From: Buxus sempervirens | Lineage: Eukaryota > Streptophyta > Magnoliopsida > Buxales > Buxaceae | Direction: 5' to 3' | Assembly: GCA_947561395.2 (NCBI GenBank) | Contig: OX387194.1 | Location: 21,128,048-21,192,047, forward strand | DNA: 64,000 bases | In this document: in pieces, positions 53,262 through 64,000 of the stretch | Position numbering within the stretch: the stretch's first letter is position 1 | Layout of the letters: each line of letters begins with the position of its first letter | Program-made: the position numbers and the translations under genes | The notes under the pieces: model-generated | What the model saw: the letters and a program-made list of their open reading frames with translations, nothing else | Database searches by the model: none | Told to the model about the DNA's origin: nothing

Positions 53262-53884
53262 TATTAGACCAAATATTGCTTATGCAATAGGAAGACTTAG
53301 TAGATATACTCACAGTCCTAACTATGAGCATTGGAATGCATTTATTAGAGTACTAAGATACTTAAAAGGAACAATGCATTATGGTCTACATTATTCTTGT
53401 TATCCTACCATTTTAGAGGGTTATTGTGATTATAATTGCATTATTGGGCATGAAGAGGTAAACTCAACTAGTGACTACATTTTTACTTTGGAAGGTGGTG
53501 CTGTTTCATGGAAATCATGTAAACAGCCATGTAATGCAAAATCCACCATGGAATTTGAATTCATTGCCTTAGAGTTGCTTGGTGGTGAGACAGAATGGTT
53601 GAGAAACTTTCTGCATGGTATCCTTTTGTAGATGAGAGCACCTCCTATTTCTATTCTTTGTGATAGCCAAGTAGCAATAGCTAGAGCCCAAAATTAGATT
53701 TATAATGGAAAATAGAGGCATATAAGATTGAGACATAATATCATAAGGCAATTGCTTAATGATTGAGTAATTGCTCTCAATTATGTGAGGTCAAGTCCAA
53801 ATCTAGTTGATTCCCTGACAAAGCCTCTTGGGAAAAAGTTAATAATAAGTACATCGATGGGGATGGGTTTTAAACCCATATAAA
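53262..53884 (+). pseudogene. Ty1/copia RT-RNase H fragment, decayed
   Basis: Starts in mid-RT (RPNIAYAIGRLSRYTHSPNY, HWNAFIRVLRYLKGTMHYGL) and runs through RNase H (FTLEGGAVSWKSCKQP, KSTMEFEFIALE, WLRNFL), then past stops CDSQVAIARAQN, HIRLRHNIIRQLL and SPNLVDSLTKPLGK. This is a different copia lineage from the 7.7-19.8 kb element. Several stops and a missing catalytic Asp (YCDYNCI where DADW is usual) mark it as dead. Confidence 0.85.
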
Positions 53885-55335
53885 TGAACAACTCATGATA
53901 GTAACCCAACATATGTGAATGGCAATCCCAGGAAGTAGGTTCAATGGAAAAAACAAATCACCTGAGTTGTTTGATAAACACTACAAATTATTTTATGTAT
54001 TGAGAAGCTTATCCCTATGATGCAGTGGTGCATAACTGCTCTTTGAGAGGTTGAACAATAAATCTCTTAGTGATTCTATATCCTTTATAGGTGGTGTGGT
54101 TAGTGCATTTTACATACTTGATTGAAATCACCTATGTGGGTGTTGAGATGGAGCTGCCCTGTTGAGACTTGGGTTAAGTCTCTAGAGCACTCATGAAACC
54201 AGCCGGCACAAGACCTATTCGTGCCAACCAGAACATTCCTTGAGGTATTCTAGTGTGTGGCTTATAGTCATAGCTTGATTTACAACAAAGAGATCAAGTT
54301 TAAGAATTTATTCCATTGGGTCTCTATGAATCCTGTACTGTAAATCCCTAAGTATCGGTTCAAGTCCAAAATACATCGGTATTATTGCACATTAGAGTTT
54401 AAGTTACTCAAATCAATTTCCTTTTAAATTTCATGTTCATGAGAAGACTCAAAACTGAGTCTTGTTGTTGTTTCCCCCCTTTAGTTGTGGTTGACCCCAA
54501 TTCCACATTGGAAATTTATTGAAAGATTTTACTCTTTATATAAGATTGTGTGAGTCCAATTGGTGAAGCTCCACAAGGGCATGGGCCTATGGACTATTAT
54601 GGGTGTGTCTGGGGTGCTTTTAAATCGCACGCGGGCATGCCGCTACTGCCGTCTATCCGATCGATCATGTCGTGGTGTGGTGTGTGTGTGTGTGTGCACG
54701 CGTGTATATTTAATATTTTGTTATTATTTATTTGTATCATTTATTTTATTTTATTTGGTTTAGACATTGCTTATGGGCCCAAATCTCACATTTGATCACC
54801 GTGAGGTGGACATTTGAGCGATCAATTGAATGCTCAAGTGTTGGGTCTAGGCTCTATCTCCACTTTTTTTTTTTTTTCTACAAACCCAAGAGTGGAGTGC
54901 GACAGAGTTAGACTGATCACTCAAACGATCAAGTCACCACTCCTGTGCTCGGACGAGTTTTTGTGATGGTTTTTAAATCTATTAAGCGATTTGGTGTGTT
55001 CATTCGCTACTTATTTAAAGGGGTTTTTCCCTAATTGTGTTTAGATCATCTCTAACCCTATTTTGTGAGAAAAATGGCTGTGAGAAACCCTTGCTCTCAT
55101 CTTCTTCTTCTTCCTAAATTTCTTCAAGAGTCTAATTTGAGCACACTCAAGGTTGTTCATCATCGTCGATATTACCATGCGATCTATCAAGTTTCTATTT
55201 GCTTTGAGATCTAATCATTTAGGTTTCTTCGTTTGGTATTTCTACTGCTTAATTGTGATCATATTGTGAGAGTCATCTCCATATTAATTTACTTGGTTGG
55301 TTTGGTTTGATTCCTCCTTCATATTTTACAACAAA
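53885..55335 (+). repeat. Probable 3' region and LTR remnant of the copia fragment
   Basis: About 1.45 kb without credible genes following copia RNase H in the same orientation. A TATA-like TTTATATAAG at 54534-54543 and a possible LTR end 'ttttaca' at about 55331 fit a 3' LTR. I cannot fix the LTR start and see no polypurine tract. Confidence 0.35.
54675..54697 (+). repeat. (GT)n microsatellite
   Basis: About ten GT dinucleotides with one interruption, ending in 'gcacgcgtgt'. Confidence 0.85.
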
Positions 55336-57300
55336 TTCTAATTAGAACAAGAGGTAGTTATGAAAAACTAATCAAATTAAAACAAAAAATAATAACGAAA
55401 AACTATCTAATAAATAAGACTTGTTAGGCATTATAAGAGTAGGAATATGATTACTACTATATTAGAATCCTAATTAAAAATAAATTCTAATATATAAGAA
55501 TCTGAATCAAATCCTAATTAAAGATATATATCTAATTAATAAGAATTCAAATACAATAAAAAAATCTCTTATTATGATTTTCAAGCTCCTTCTTTGAAAT
55601 GATTTTCTTATTAATAGTTAAACTCAAAACAATATTATCTTAATCAAAAGAATAACAAATAAAATCAAAATAATATTATCATAATTAAACCAAACTAATA
55701 TATTTTTCATAATAATTAAATATCTAAGAGTACAAATCCAATATAAAAATATCCTAATTATCTAAAAAAAAGTAAAAATAAGATTTTTGAAATTTAATAT
55801 TAAATTAATAAGAGAAAAATATGATGTTTAATGACAGTTAGGTGTTGTTTACTTACAAAATCGTATAACTGCAAATTAAAATACTAGATAATTCTTATTG
55901 CACAATTATATTAAGTAGATATGCATCTTTTAATATCATATATTAATGTTCTTTTTAATATTAATCCTAATTATATAATATTACAATATTAATTTTATAA
56001 TATTTTAAAAAGCGGATCGATATTTTATCAATATTAAAAGTTTTCAATAGTACCCTTAATTGTAATTAATATGAATGTATTATATCAATTTTTCTGTTTA
56101 ATTATAGTAGTATATAATTAGAAATACTACTATTAAGGATATATATATTAATTATTTATCTATTTAATAAATCATATTGTAATTAAAATTAAACTATTTA
56201 CTGCAAAACCATTTATAAATTATTAGGATTAGGTGTCCCTTGCACAATTCCTCCTATAGTCTTTTTAAACATATTTCTCTTTGCATTCTTATTACTAGTG
56301 GTGGCACGTGCATACTACACGTCCTCACCCTTAACTGTAACATATAAATAAGGGTTTAAATTCGAATGTGTAAAGAGTAGTAGGGTGTTTATAGTTTCGG
56401 ATTCTTTTAGTTGGGGAGGGCAATAGTTGGAAAGAAAAAGGGAGGCCAAAATCTGGAGGAATATTGTCCCCCTCTTCCCTTTACTAATAGTATAGATATT
56501 GTTCTCGTAAGTGTTTAGTCATTTTGAAAAAAGTTCTCTGAAAATCATTGGCAACATGCAACACACGTTTACTATTGCTAGTAATAACTAAAAAAGGATT
56601 ATTGGTTTGATCTGAATCCTTAATTGACTCAGGCTTCATCAAAAGCTTACCGAACCGTGGCACTCCTATAGGACCCACCCAACTAGACCAACATCACAGG
56701 AAAAAAGGTACAATAACAAGAAAAAGTGATGGTGTGCCATAACATTTGAGGCCTACATAAGACTAAACCAAAGCACGCTGGATTAGAATTAGGTGAATTA
56801 AATTGAATCAAAATGGTTCAAATCGAGATGATTATGGGAACCTACTTAAAAAGTGGGTTGAACTGGTGAGTTTACGGACTTTCCTCAGATCATAATAGGG
56901 TTACTTACCTCAAACCCTTGAATGTAGACAAACCTTAGTGCAAATAAAGCCTGGTGTCTACTTGCACCCTAATAAGGCAATGGCGATTCCCTTAACCCCC
57001 TGACTCGACTTTGTGTGCATCCAAACCCCACATGCACATAACTTCCTTATTCCAAAAAAATTGATCCACATCAAGTTATAACAATCTTTTTCAAATTAAT
57101 CCTAATACAGTTTCTTGACAATTGAATGATTTTGTTAAAATATTTTATTTTACAATCTTATCACAATTACAAAATAAGTATATAAATAAATAATTATTGA
57201 AATAAATACATTATCTCTTTCATTTATAATTTAGTTTTTGACAGAATCTTATTGTGTAAACAGATAACTATCATAAAAAGAAATTTAAGATTTTGGTTTC
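55336..57300. other. AT-rich sequence, nothing recognised
   Basis: About 2 kb, very AT-rich to 56260, then of mixed composition. Minus-strand frame 56484-56678 has no recognisable content. Confidence 0.5.
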
Positions 57301-57383
57301 CCAACTTCAACAAAACGTTGCACTATTTCGCATTATTATTCTAATGTGATAACAGAAAAGCTACGATCATGTACCTTTGTTCG

Positions 57384-57584
57384 GGATGAAATCGTCTGCC
57401 CTCATGTTGATGCGGTAGACGATGCAACCATGTGTAGCATCCAATGGCAGCTACTGTTTCCCATTAAAAAAATATGAAATGTCACTCAATGAAATTTCAA
57501 CAGCTACCATTGGATGTTACACGTAGCAGCATCCAACAATTGCTGCACCGTCTGTCTCTGCACAGCGGGAGACGATTTCAACCC
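57384..57584. mobile_element. Mutator-type MITE (201 bp) in the upstream region of gene C
   Basis: Inverted ends GGATGAAATCGTCT on the left and, as reverse complement, GGGTTGAAATCGTC on the right. They are flanked by the 9-bp duplications CTTTGTTCG (57375-57383) and CTTTATTCG (57585-57593), one mismatch. The equivalent place upstream of gene B (about 47735-47750) is empty, which confirms the insertion. Confidence 0.85.
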
Positions 57585-57593
57585 CTTTATTCG

Positions 57594-58058
57594 GTCTTGT
57601 GACAAAGTTAAAGCCAACCACCAAAACTAACGAATCTGGGATTTGTTCAACCTGTCCCGGTAATATACTTTGGCAAAACGTGTCGTTTTTCCTTTAAATT
57701 ACACCTTTAAAGATGTCAAAATGTTTGTTTACTAAACACTTCCAATCTTTAAAACGAATCAGCCAAAATTAATAAATTAGTAATCAATGCATATGCAATC
57801 CTTTCAAATTGGAGCCAGGAGAAGGTGCAGATGTCAAACCTTCCAGATGCGACTAACTTTCCGCCATCTAGAAGCCTGAAGTCCGTCCAAGGCTCGACGC
57901 GACTAAGAAAAATCCCAGCATCTGCTTCTCCCCACTTTATTTATAAGCTCCATCGCTGGTCTCACCTTCCCCACTCATCACATCTTCTTCGATTCCTTTT
58001 GTCTACTCCCGAGTCCAGGCCAGCAAGGGAATTAAGAATCGGTACCCACTCAAAAGCA
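57594..58058 (+). promoter_or_regulatory. Upstream region of gene C with TATA box
   Basis: Conserved with the gene B upstream region. TATTTATAAG (57938-57947) lies about 115 bp before ATG 58059, in the same place as the TATATATA of gene B. The MITE lies about 350 bp further upstream. Confidence 0.6.
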
Positions 58059-58796
58059 ATGCAGGACAACGCTGATCTCCTCCAGGATTTCGAAGACTCA
58101 GAGGACGCTCTTTCTCTCTGTGATCTTCCTCTTCATTACAAAGACGACGAACTCATCAACTGGGAAGATGCCTCTGCCGCCGATACCCTGACCTCATCGG
58201 AGCACGAGCACTTCGAGTTCTGTAATGATCCGAAGGTGGAGACTTGTCCTTCGGAGAATATCATCTTCTGTGGGAAGCTTTTTCCGTCCAAACAACCTCT
58301 TTCCCACCATACCCACATCCCTAAAACCTTCCAATTTCATCCCCGTTTACAGTCGGAACAGTTGAACTTCTACAAATTACAGAGCTCTTCGTTTGGTACT
58401 GCCAGAGGCCGAATTATAAGCAACGATCGTTCTGTGGGCCATGATAAGTTTCAGGGAAGTGCAAGCTCCAGAGCTTCGCCGATGGCACCACCGTCGAGTT
58501 ACCAGCCGCCGATGAAGCCCCGATGGTATATGGGTTTGTTTGGATTGACGAGATTCCCGCAGAAGATGGAGGTGGAAGATTTGAGAATCCGGCAGGATAG
58601 ACTCAGCCGGCCGGCTTTAAGCGGAGGGGAAACGGTTTCCGTTAAAAGTGGAGGAGGAAGTTCGAAGAAGGGCTCATGGGGGTTACTCCGGGCGTTTAGT
58701 TGTGGGCCTTCCGAGGCTGCCGCGACGGCATCAATCCGTTGTATGCCGCACGTGGTGAAATGTGGGTCCTTTGCGGCACGTGTTATCCCTAAATAA
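58059..58796 (+). CDS. Uncharacterised plant protein, copy C (245 aa)
   Basis: Single exon with the same family architecture: MQDNADLLQDFEDSEDALSL at the start, KPRWYMGLFGLTRF, then KMEVEDLRIRQDRLSRP and KGSWGLLRAFSCG at the end. It is the most divergent of the three copies and has a small insertion (SSKK) just before KGSWGLL. I start at ATG 58059, which is shared by all copies; an in-frame extension to 57825 runs through the promoter and TATA region and is rejected. Upstream region as in copy B plus a MITE. Function unknown; no signal peptide or membrane segment. Confidence 0.85.
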   Translation: MQDNADLLQDFEDSEDALSLCDLPLHYKDDELINWEDASAADTLTSSEHEHFEFCNDPKVETCPSENIIFCGKLFPSKQPLSHHTHIPKTFQFHPRLQSEQLNFYKLQSSSFGTARGRIISNDRSVGHDKFQGSASSRASPMAPPSSYQPPMKPRWYMGLFGLTRFPQKMEVEDLRIRQDRLSRPALSGGETVSVKSGGGSSKKGSWGLLRAFSCGPSEAAATASIRCMPHVVKCGSFAARVIPK

Positions 58797-59130
58797 GCAT
58801 TCCTCCCGAGAAGGGTTTCGTCTAGAGCCACTCCGTGGATCCAACGTGAAATGCATTCCTCCCGTACGCATCATCCTCCGCACTCCCAAGTTCCAAAGAG
58901 CCTAACCGCCCTGTGTTGACATAAATACCCCTATTGAGTAAAGCTTCGGACCAATCTCATGCCATTATGGAAATGAGAGTGCGGACGCGTATTTTTGCTG
59001 TCATGGCATCCTTTTTTTGTACAGTGGTAATACAATGTTGATGCTTTAAATCCGATTATCCAAGAGAAAAAGGTTGACGCTATAGATTAATCTTCATTGA
59101 TGTTGATGCTGTGTCGGGGATGGAACAAAT
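58797..59130 (+). repeat. Duplicated 3' flank of gene C
   Basis: Homologous to the flanks of A, B and D. It retains the uninterrupted site at which the hAT element inserted in copy A (about 58885-58905). Confidence 0.7.
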
Positions 59131-59802
59131 TCTTGACACGGCAATTTGATCACACAAACAAAACAAAACAAAAAAAAGAACTACTTCACCTTTTTCTGGC
59201 TGACATTTGATATTTAAATTGTCCCTCATATTTTATTATATTCATTTTCATCTCTCATTCACTAATTTATATCCTTACACATATAACTACTTTTATTCTC
59301 TAAAATGTCCTTCAATTTATTTTTTCTGCTATGACCTATTTAATTGTAACCACTTATTTAATTCTATTGCTACATGCATTTCCCCCAATAAGAAAACGAT
59401 AGAGATGGGGAGACACACACCAACAGGCGAAAATAATATGTCCCTGGTTACACAAAGTTAAGGATAATGCTCTCTTTTAGGCAAGAGTAAGCCACTTAAT
59501 TCCAGACTTCTCCCCTGATACAATCTGAACCCACCTTTAAATAAACCAGCTATTAAAGAATTGACCCACAATCTCTCGTAAGGATATTTATTTCAACAAT
59601 AAGATAATGACGAACTAATAAAGCATGTGCCTAAAAACATGCGGAAAAAACTTATCTATCTCTTTAAGAAATCTAAAAAACAAATCCGCTACTCTTCTAC
59701 AGCTGTTCCCAGCAACATAAAGAAACACATACTTCGGATTGGCTTTGCACACACGTGTAGGACGTGGGGATTTAACAGAAAAGAAGGAGGAGAAAGATTT
59801 AA
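59131..59802. other. Non-coding, no feature recognised
   Basis: AT-rich. A plus-strand frame (59627-59923) runs into the next MITE and is not conserved. Confidence 0.4.
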
Positions 59803-60284
59803 GGGAAAATTATGGAAAATGGTCACTTTTGGCCATAATTATAAAAACATACCACTAAGATCCCAAATTACAGAAACATGCCACTTTTCGGCGATATTTA
59901 TAAAAAAAATCCGTCGAAATTAAATTATAGGATGCTACCAAAAAAAAGAAATTAAATTATAGGATCACTTTTAAAAAATAATTAAATTTGAGGATCATTT
60001 TCTTAGGACACAAGCTCATCATACATAGGACTCAAGCTTATTACATAGGACACAAGCTCATCTTACATGGGATACAAGCGTATTCTACATGGGACACGAG
60101 CGCATCATACGTGGACTCAAGCGTGGTCTGTCTATAATAAAATAACATTATTTTTTAATTATTTTTTAGAAGTGACCTTTCAAGTCAATTATGGGCGAAA
60201 AGTGGCATGTTTCTGTAATTTGGGATCTTAATGGCATGTTTTTATAATTATTGACGAAAAGTGACCCTTTTCCATAATTTGCCC
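59803..60284. mobile_element. Mutator-type MITE, 482 bp, long terminal inverted repeats
   Basis: Inverted repeats of about 95 bp start GGGAAAATTATGGAAAA on the left and GGGCAAATTATGGAAAA on the right (reverse complement). They are flanked by the 9-bp duplications AAGATTTAA (59794-59802) and AAAATTTAA (60285-60293), one mismatch. Similar frames on both strands (59812-59880 plus, 60200-60280 minus) are by-products of the inverted repeat. Confidence 0.88.
60003..60128 (+). repeat. Tandem repeat inside the MITE, about 25-bp unit, five copies
   Basis: Units of the form 'taggacacaagctcatcat' (variants 'tgggacacgagcgcatcat', 'tgggatacaagcgtattc') at about 25-bp spacing between the inverted repeats. 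Confidence 0.8.
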
Positions 60285-60293
60285 AAAATTTAA

Positions 60294-60860
60294 TAGAGAC
60301 CGGAGATAAAAAATAAGAAACAACTTTACCACTTACCACGTAAGGCTGCATTAAGTTTTTGAAAAACAAAAAAATGAAATCCTCTTCTTATTATTTGATT
60401 TTATCAAAATCTCTCTAAGTAAGGTGTGTACACGTTTTTCCTTATCTTACAATGAATTATCTATCTTTTTACATGGAGTTTCTAGACTACAGTCCCAAAC
60501 TCTTTGTTTAATCAGATAACTTTAGAGTACGAGACAGTTTGTCCAATAAGATAGACTCAAAACTCCGACGATAATTTCTGTAGTTCATGACTCATGAATT
60601 TTATCGAATGAAAAGAAGAGTCCCTACCTCATCCGTCAAAGAAGAGAGCTTGACTCTATTAAATACGACATAAAAAAAGGACAGTTCCTTATTTAGAATA
60701 AATCAGAGTAATAGACTCAAAAGATCGCCAAAAAGGAAAAGTTGTCCAAAAAAAAAAAATAATAAAATAGGGTTTCGAGCGAATTCGGGATTACCTGACG
60801 GTCCTGAACTCCCTGTAAAGTCTAAAGCCTAGAAAACAAATTTCAGATATGTAGAAAATC
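60294..60860 (+). repeat. Distal part of the B/C segmental duplication (C side)
   Basis: Matches 49260-49320 and 49831-50155. Here the copia LTR remnant of the B side is absent. Non-coding. Confidence 0.65.
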
Positions 60861-61495
60861 ATTAAAGGGCATACAATATCATAGTACAAAGGGTTGAAGA
60901 TAAAAATAAAAAAAAGCGAAGTGTTCTTTATTGATGGACAAGGAGGAATAGGAAAAATATATGTTTTGTATCATGCACTTCTCACTAAGATTAGATTAAA
61001 CAATTTGCTCTTGCCACGCAACATTTGATCTAGCTGCTTCAATTTTACCTAGTGGTCATACTGCACATTCGAGATTTCAAAATACCAATAAACGTTCAAG
61101 AATCTATGACATGTAATATCTACAAACAAAGCAGTTTGACTGAGTTACTATTAAAATTGTTGTGCACACTCTCTCGTGGTAGCCGATCAGACCACACCGG
61201 TGTGAGTTTGATATATAGTCACCATCACCTATTGAGTTCGGGTATAGGTGGTCACCCATTCTAAGAGAAGTAATAATCTAGTCCGAGACCTAGCTAAATG
61301 ACCCGATTATGACTAGGGGAAATCCATAGATACCTCAGGTCATCCCACTAAAAGTTTGTTACCTCGAATTTTGTTGGATTGCTATCAAGCCTGTCGGAAC
61401 ACCCAACCCCTGGTTCGTCCTTGATCGGGCCCACCGAGGACCCAATATTTTGAGTTGGTCTACTTTCATATTTTTCTCAAAATAAAGCCTACGAT
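60861..61495 (-). other. 5' untranslated interior of an LTR element (minus), truncated
   Basis: Lies just inside the primer binding site of the LTR at 61508. No gag or pol is visible, so the element is cut off to the left by about 60860 or is non-autonomous. Confidence 0.35.
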
Positions 61496-61506
61496 GCTTG
61501 ATACCA
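61496..61506 (-). promoter_or_regulatory. Primer binding site
   Basis: The minus strand reads TGGTATCAAGC one base after the LTR end TTGCTTACA. It is a close variant of the initiator-Met tRNA complement TGGTATCAGAGC. Confidence 0.7.
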
Positions 61507-61507
61507 T

Positions 61508-62560
61508 TGTAAGCAACCCATTTTTGCACCCGTCAAAAAGCTAGAAATCAAAATCCTAAAAGATAAGTCTGAACCATAAAGAATAGGAAGTGTCTTTCTG
61601 TCCAAAGCTTAAATTGACTGTCATTCCCTAACCAATAGATAAGAAATCCCGATATGGTTCCGACGCAACTGAATTTGCACGAATCGGAATCCGGATAAGA
61701 AAGATATGGTCAAGATGCTCTCAAGGGCAAAATGGTAATTAAATGCAGAAAAATTGGCCACATGGCAAATATGCAAACCACACTTTCCAAGTGGCAAAAT
61801 AAAGCACAAAAGGACAAAATAGGGATAAGACAAACCGAAAAGCAAAATATCTTCATTAAAATATTAATATATCTTAATTAAATTAAATAAATTAAAAAAA
61901 TCCAAAAAATCATATTTCCATTAATTTGGGCTGCTTGGGTCATTCAACCCATCAGCTCAGCTGTCATGAAAGATAAAATCAGATTTTTAACAAGATTCGC
62001 ATTGAACTGATGCTTAATAGCGATTATGAATATAGCCATGAATAACCGTTACTCAAAAACGGTTCAAGGATTGGCGATTCTACAGCTTCGCCAGCTTGCG
62101 CAGTGCGAATTACGAAGACTGATTTAAAGAAGTGACATTTGATGTTCCGATATTAAATCATGGTCATGAAGGCTCTATAATGTACTCGATACTCAATCAC
62201 GGTCACAAAAAATGTTAAGTATAAAGCTAATTTTCAGCTCATTTTGAGGGGACTCTCTCATTTTCTCTCATCTCTAACCTCTCTCTAAAACTAGAGACCT
62301 CCTCCACTCTTTTCCAAGCTTCTTAAGAGCCTTGGATCTTCCAAAAACCACCTTGAATCCTTACTAAACCTCACCACGATCTCTCTCATCTTCATCCTAG
62401 TTAGGAAAGCTTCCTTGGAGGAGGAGGACTATAGCTGCTGTTCAAGGCTTTGGAAGAGACTCAAAGCATCTTCAAGAGCATCTACCTCTCAAGGTAAGTT
62501 GCCCACCTTGTTTATATAATATATCTCAAATTTATATGAACATGGCTGTCACATGAGGAG
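61508..62560 (-). repeat. 5' LTR (minus orientation) of the family also at 41593-43351
   Basis: Ends GGGTTGCTTACA on the minus strand, followed by a primer site. The 'gtggtttgca...gcccttg' region and 'cctcaaaatgagctg' block match 42620-43351 in inverse orientation. The upper boundary is unclear and may extend beyond 62560. Small frames here are not genes. Confidence 0.55.
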
Positions 62561-62683
62561 CATGGTTCTCTTCTCCTTGTCTTTATGTCCTCCCTTTTCT
62601 CCTCCTGTTTTGGCATTTAAATCCTCAATTAGGATGCTTTATTTGAGGTTAGTAGTGGTGTTGGTGGTCATACAAGGGAGGAT

Positions 62684-62825
62684 TAGGGCTGTAATTGGAT
62701 TCGGATTCGAATCTTGGTGGATCCGGTCCGAATCCAATTAACTTTTAGGATATTCGAATTCGAGTAAGTATCTAACGGATCCTTCATATTCGTTATTGAA
62801 TCTGAATCCGAATATGGCCATACTA
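62684..62825. mobile_element. hAT-type MITE, 142 bp
   Basis: Starts TAGGGCTGTAATTGG and ends as the reverse complement of TAGTATGGCCATATTCGG, with the 8-bp duplications GGGAGGAT (62676-62683) and GGGAGTAT (62826-62833), one mismatch. The inside is built from 'ggattcggattcgaa'-type repeats. A second TAGGGCTGT follows the right duplication, so a related older end lies next to it. Confidence 0.55.
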
Positions 62826-62833
62826 GGGAGTAT

Positions 62834-63331
62834 TAGGGCTGTCAACAGATCGGACTATTTGATCCTTCACAGAGCTTATGAGTGGTTTCCCAAGTCACCC
62901 TTGCTTCATGACTATTTGTTTCTCTTCTTAAGACTCTTCTCCCCCACTTTTATTCCGGATGGCCCACAGTGACCCCCAAATCACCTGTGGGATCAACATC
63001 CCTAAAGCCCTACCCAGATTGCATTTATGGGAATTTACAGGCTTGGCTGATATCTCAGGTCAGTCAAGCAATATACCCAATGTAACCGATAATGAATATC
63101 AGTGACATAGGAAGGTTGTGTTGACCTATATCCCATATTCCTTACATAGTGGTTACAAGCTGATCAACCTGTGTTGTCGGTTCAGCCAAGAAAAAACTCA
63201 GAAATGCAATTTTTGGTGGTTTAATGTTCTAAAATCAATCTAAATCGAACCTAATCAACCCAATAGGGTTTTTAGGTCTTTCTACCCCAAGTTGGGATTG
63301 GACCCTTCATGAGCCCAAATTTGACTCGATG
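62834..63331. other. Non-coding, no feature recognised
   Basis: No reading frame of interest. Possibly the distal part of the 61508 LTR. Confidence 0.35.
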
Positions 63332-64000
63332 TGTAACGCCCCAGATCCAGGTCTACCCTATCACGGCACCGACCTGTCCCCGAGACCTACTTATGGGCCC
63401 AAATGAACCTAATGAACACAATTAACCTAAGCAATTACAAGGTAATCATCAGAGTGCATAAGCTAAAGAAGCATGGAATAAAAATTTTCCATCCAACAAA
63501 AGATCACCTGCATTATTATCTCCAAAACATGATATATGTATATATAAAATACAACTAAGACAACTAAATGCTCACAAGTTCTTTCCCAAATATACAGACA
63601 TATACAAAAAATATCTCCCCAAAGTATAAGTCCAAAAAGAATAATTACATCCCATTTATGATTTCCAAAAACTAAATACAATCACACAAGGAGAACCCTA
63701 CTATGGATGGTAGTCCTCTGGCTTGTACTCAAGCTCACCCCCAATATCTGCCTCAGTATGTGGCTCACCAAGCGGATCTGAAAACAAATCCGGTAAAACA
63801 AAACACGTGTGAGACTTAAAGTCTCAGTAAACAGTAAACATGCATGCATAGAAACAGTCTATGCAGTTTTATAACATCATGGTAACATACTCAAAGATAA
63901 AGTACCAAATATAAACCAAAACAACTCAATCAGATATAAAGTGTAATTCCAAGTCAAATATCTCAATCGGGTAACTCATGAAATCAAATCAACAAATACA
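63332..64000 (+). repeat. LTR of the TGTAACGCC family, start only
   Basis: Begins TGTAACGCCCCAGATCC and matches the first part of the solo LTR 44064-46618 (including 'aaaacaaatccggtaaaaca' against 'aaaacaaatccgataaaaca'). It runs off the window. Orientation + like the solo LTR. Confidence 0.75.

Noticed and set aside
55340..56260. Possible MITEs in AT-rich sequence
   Set aside because: No inverted ends with matching duplications could be recognised by eye.
59627..60369. ORFs sharing the same peptide on opposite strands near 59.8 and 60.2 kb
   Set aside because: The similarity is caused by the terminal inverted repeats of a MITE.

Overview
This window comes from the nuclear genome of a flowering plant, most likely in a transposon-rich intergenic region. 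The evidence is FAR1/MULE, PIF/Harbinger and hAT transposons, a Sirevirus-type Ty1/copia element, Tat-like Ty3/gypsy pol, and captured fragments of plant gene families (SAUR, HMG-CoA reductase, GASA/snakin, PPR). I cannot name the species. The only probably functional host genes are three copies of one small uncharacterised gene (A 23121-23846, B 48199-48927, C 58059-58796), all on the + strand.

Left third (1 to about 22.5 kb): I read this as one very large Mutator-like element (MULE) whose left end lies outside the window. It starts with 3.5 kb of nested repeats: inverted arms at 1-470 and 3000-3488, about 800-bp tandem units, GGTACC-bearing short repeats, ACGCGCGAACGT palindromes and long alternating purine/pyrimidine GTACATGT tracts. 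It then carries two convergent genes, as MuDR does. One is an accessory ORF (+, 4327-5621, broken). The other is a FAR1-type transposase (-, 21408 down to 6763, broken). GGTACC repeats recur between the two genes and beyond the transposase, and clusters of CGATTAATC motifs sit upstream of both. A 12.1-kb Sirevirus-like copia element (7729-19822, target duplication ACAAC) is inserted in the transposase. Its pol is in turn split by a 1.9-kb terminal-inverted-repeat element (12274-14212) carrying SAUR and HMG-CoA reductase fragments.

Middle (23-47 kb): gene A is followed by an hAT element (23886-25728) holding a GASA fragment split by a PPR fragment, then LTR-like sequence and a decayed Tat-type gypsy pol (-). 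Next is a long LTR (29719-41590, - orientation) into which a nearly intact PIF/Harbinger element (30737-37503) inserted. That element has a transposase gene and a Myb-like partner gene, plus LINE and PPR fragments. An LTR with a striking hairpin cluster follows (about 41593-43351), then an 0.8-kb hAT (44049-47409) split by a solo LTR (44064-46618).

Right (47-64 kb): genes B and C lie in duplicated segments, each with its own later insertions (MITEs at 57384-57584 and 59803-60284, an LTR remnant near 49.5 kb). A gene-less fourth copy of the downstream flank (52722-53256) abuts a copia RNase H fragment. The window ends in LTR sequence (61508 onward, PBS at 61496-61506; another LTR starts at 63332).

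The most unusual object is the giant MULE: a MuDR-like convergent gene pair with three separate families of short repeated motifs placed at its ends, between its genes and at its promoters. Its accessory ORF appears to be of the same type as the third ORF of the copia element nested inside it. All domain names come from reading motifs by eye; no search was run.
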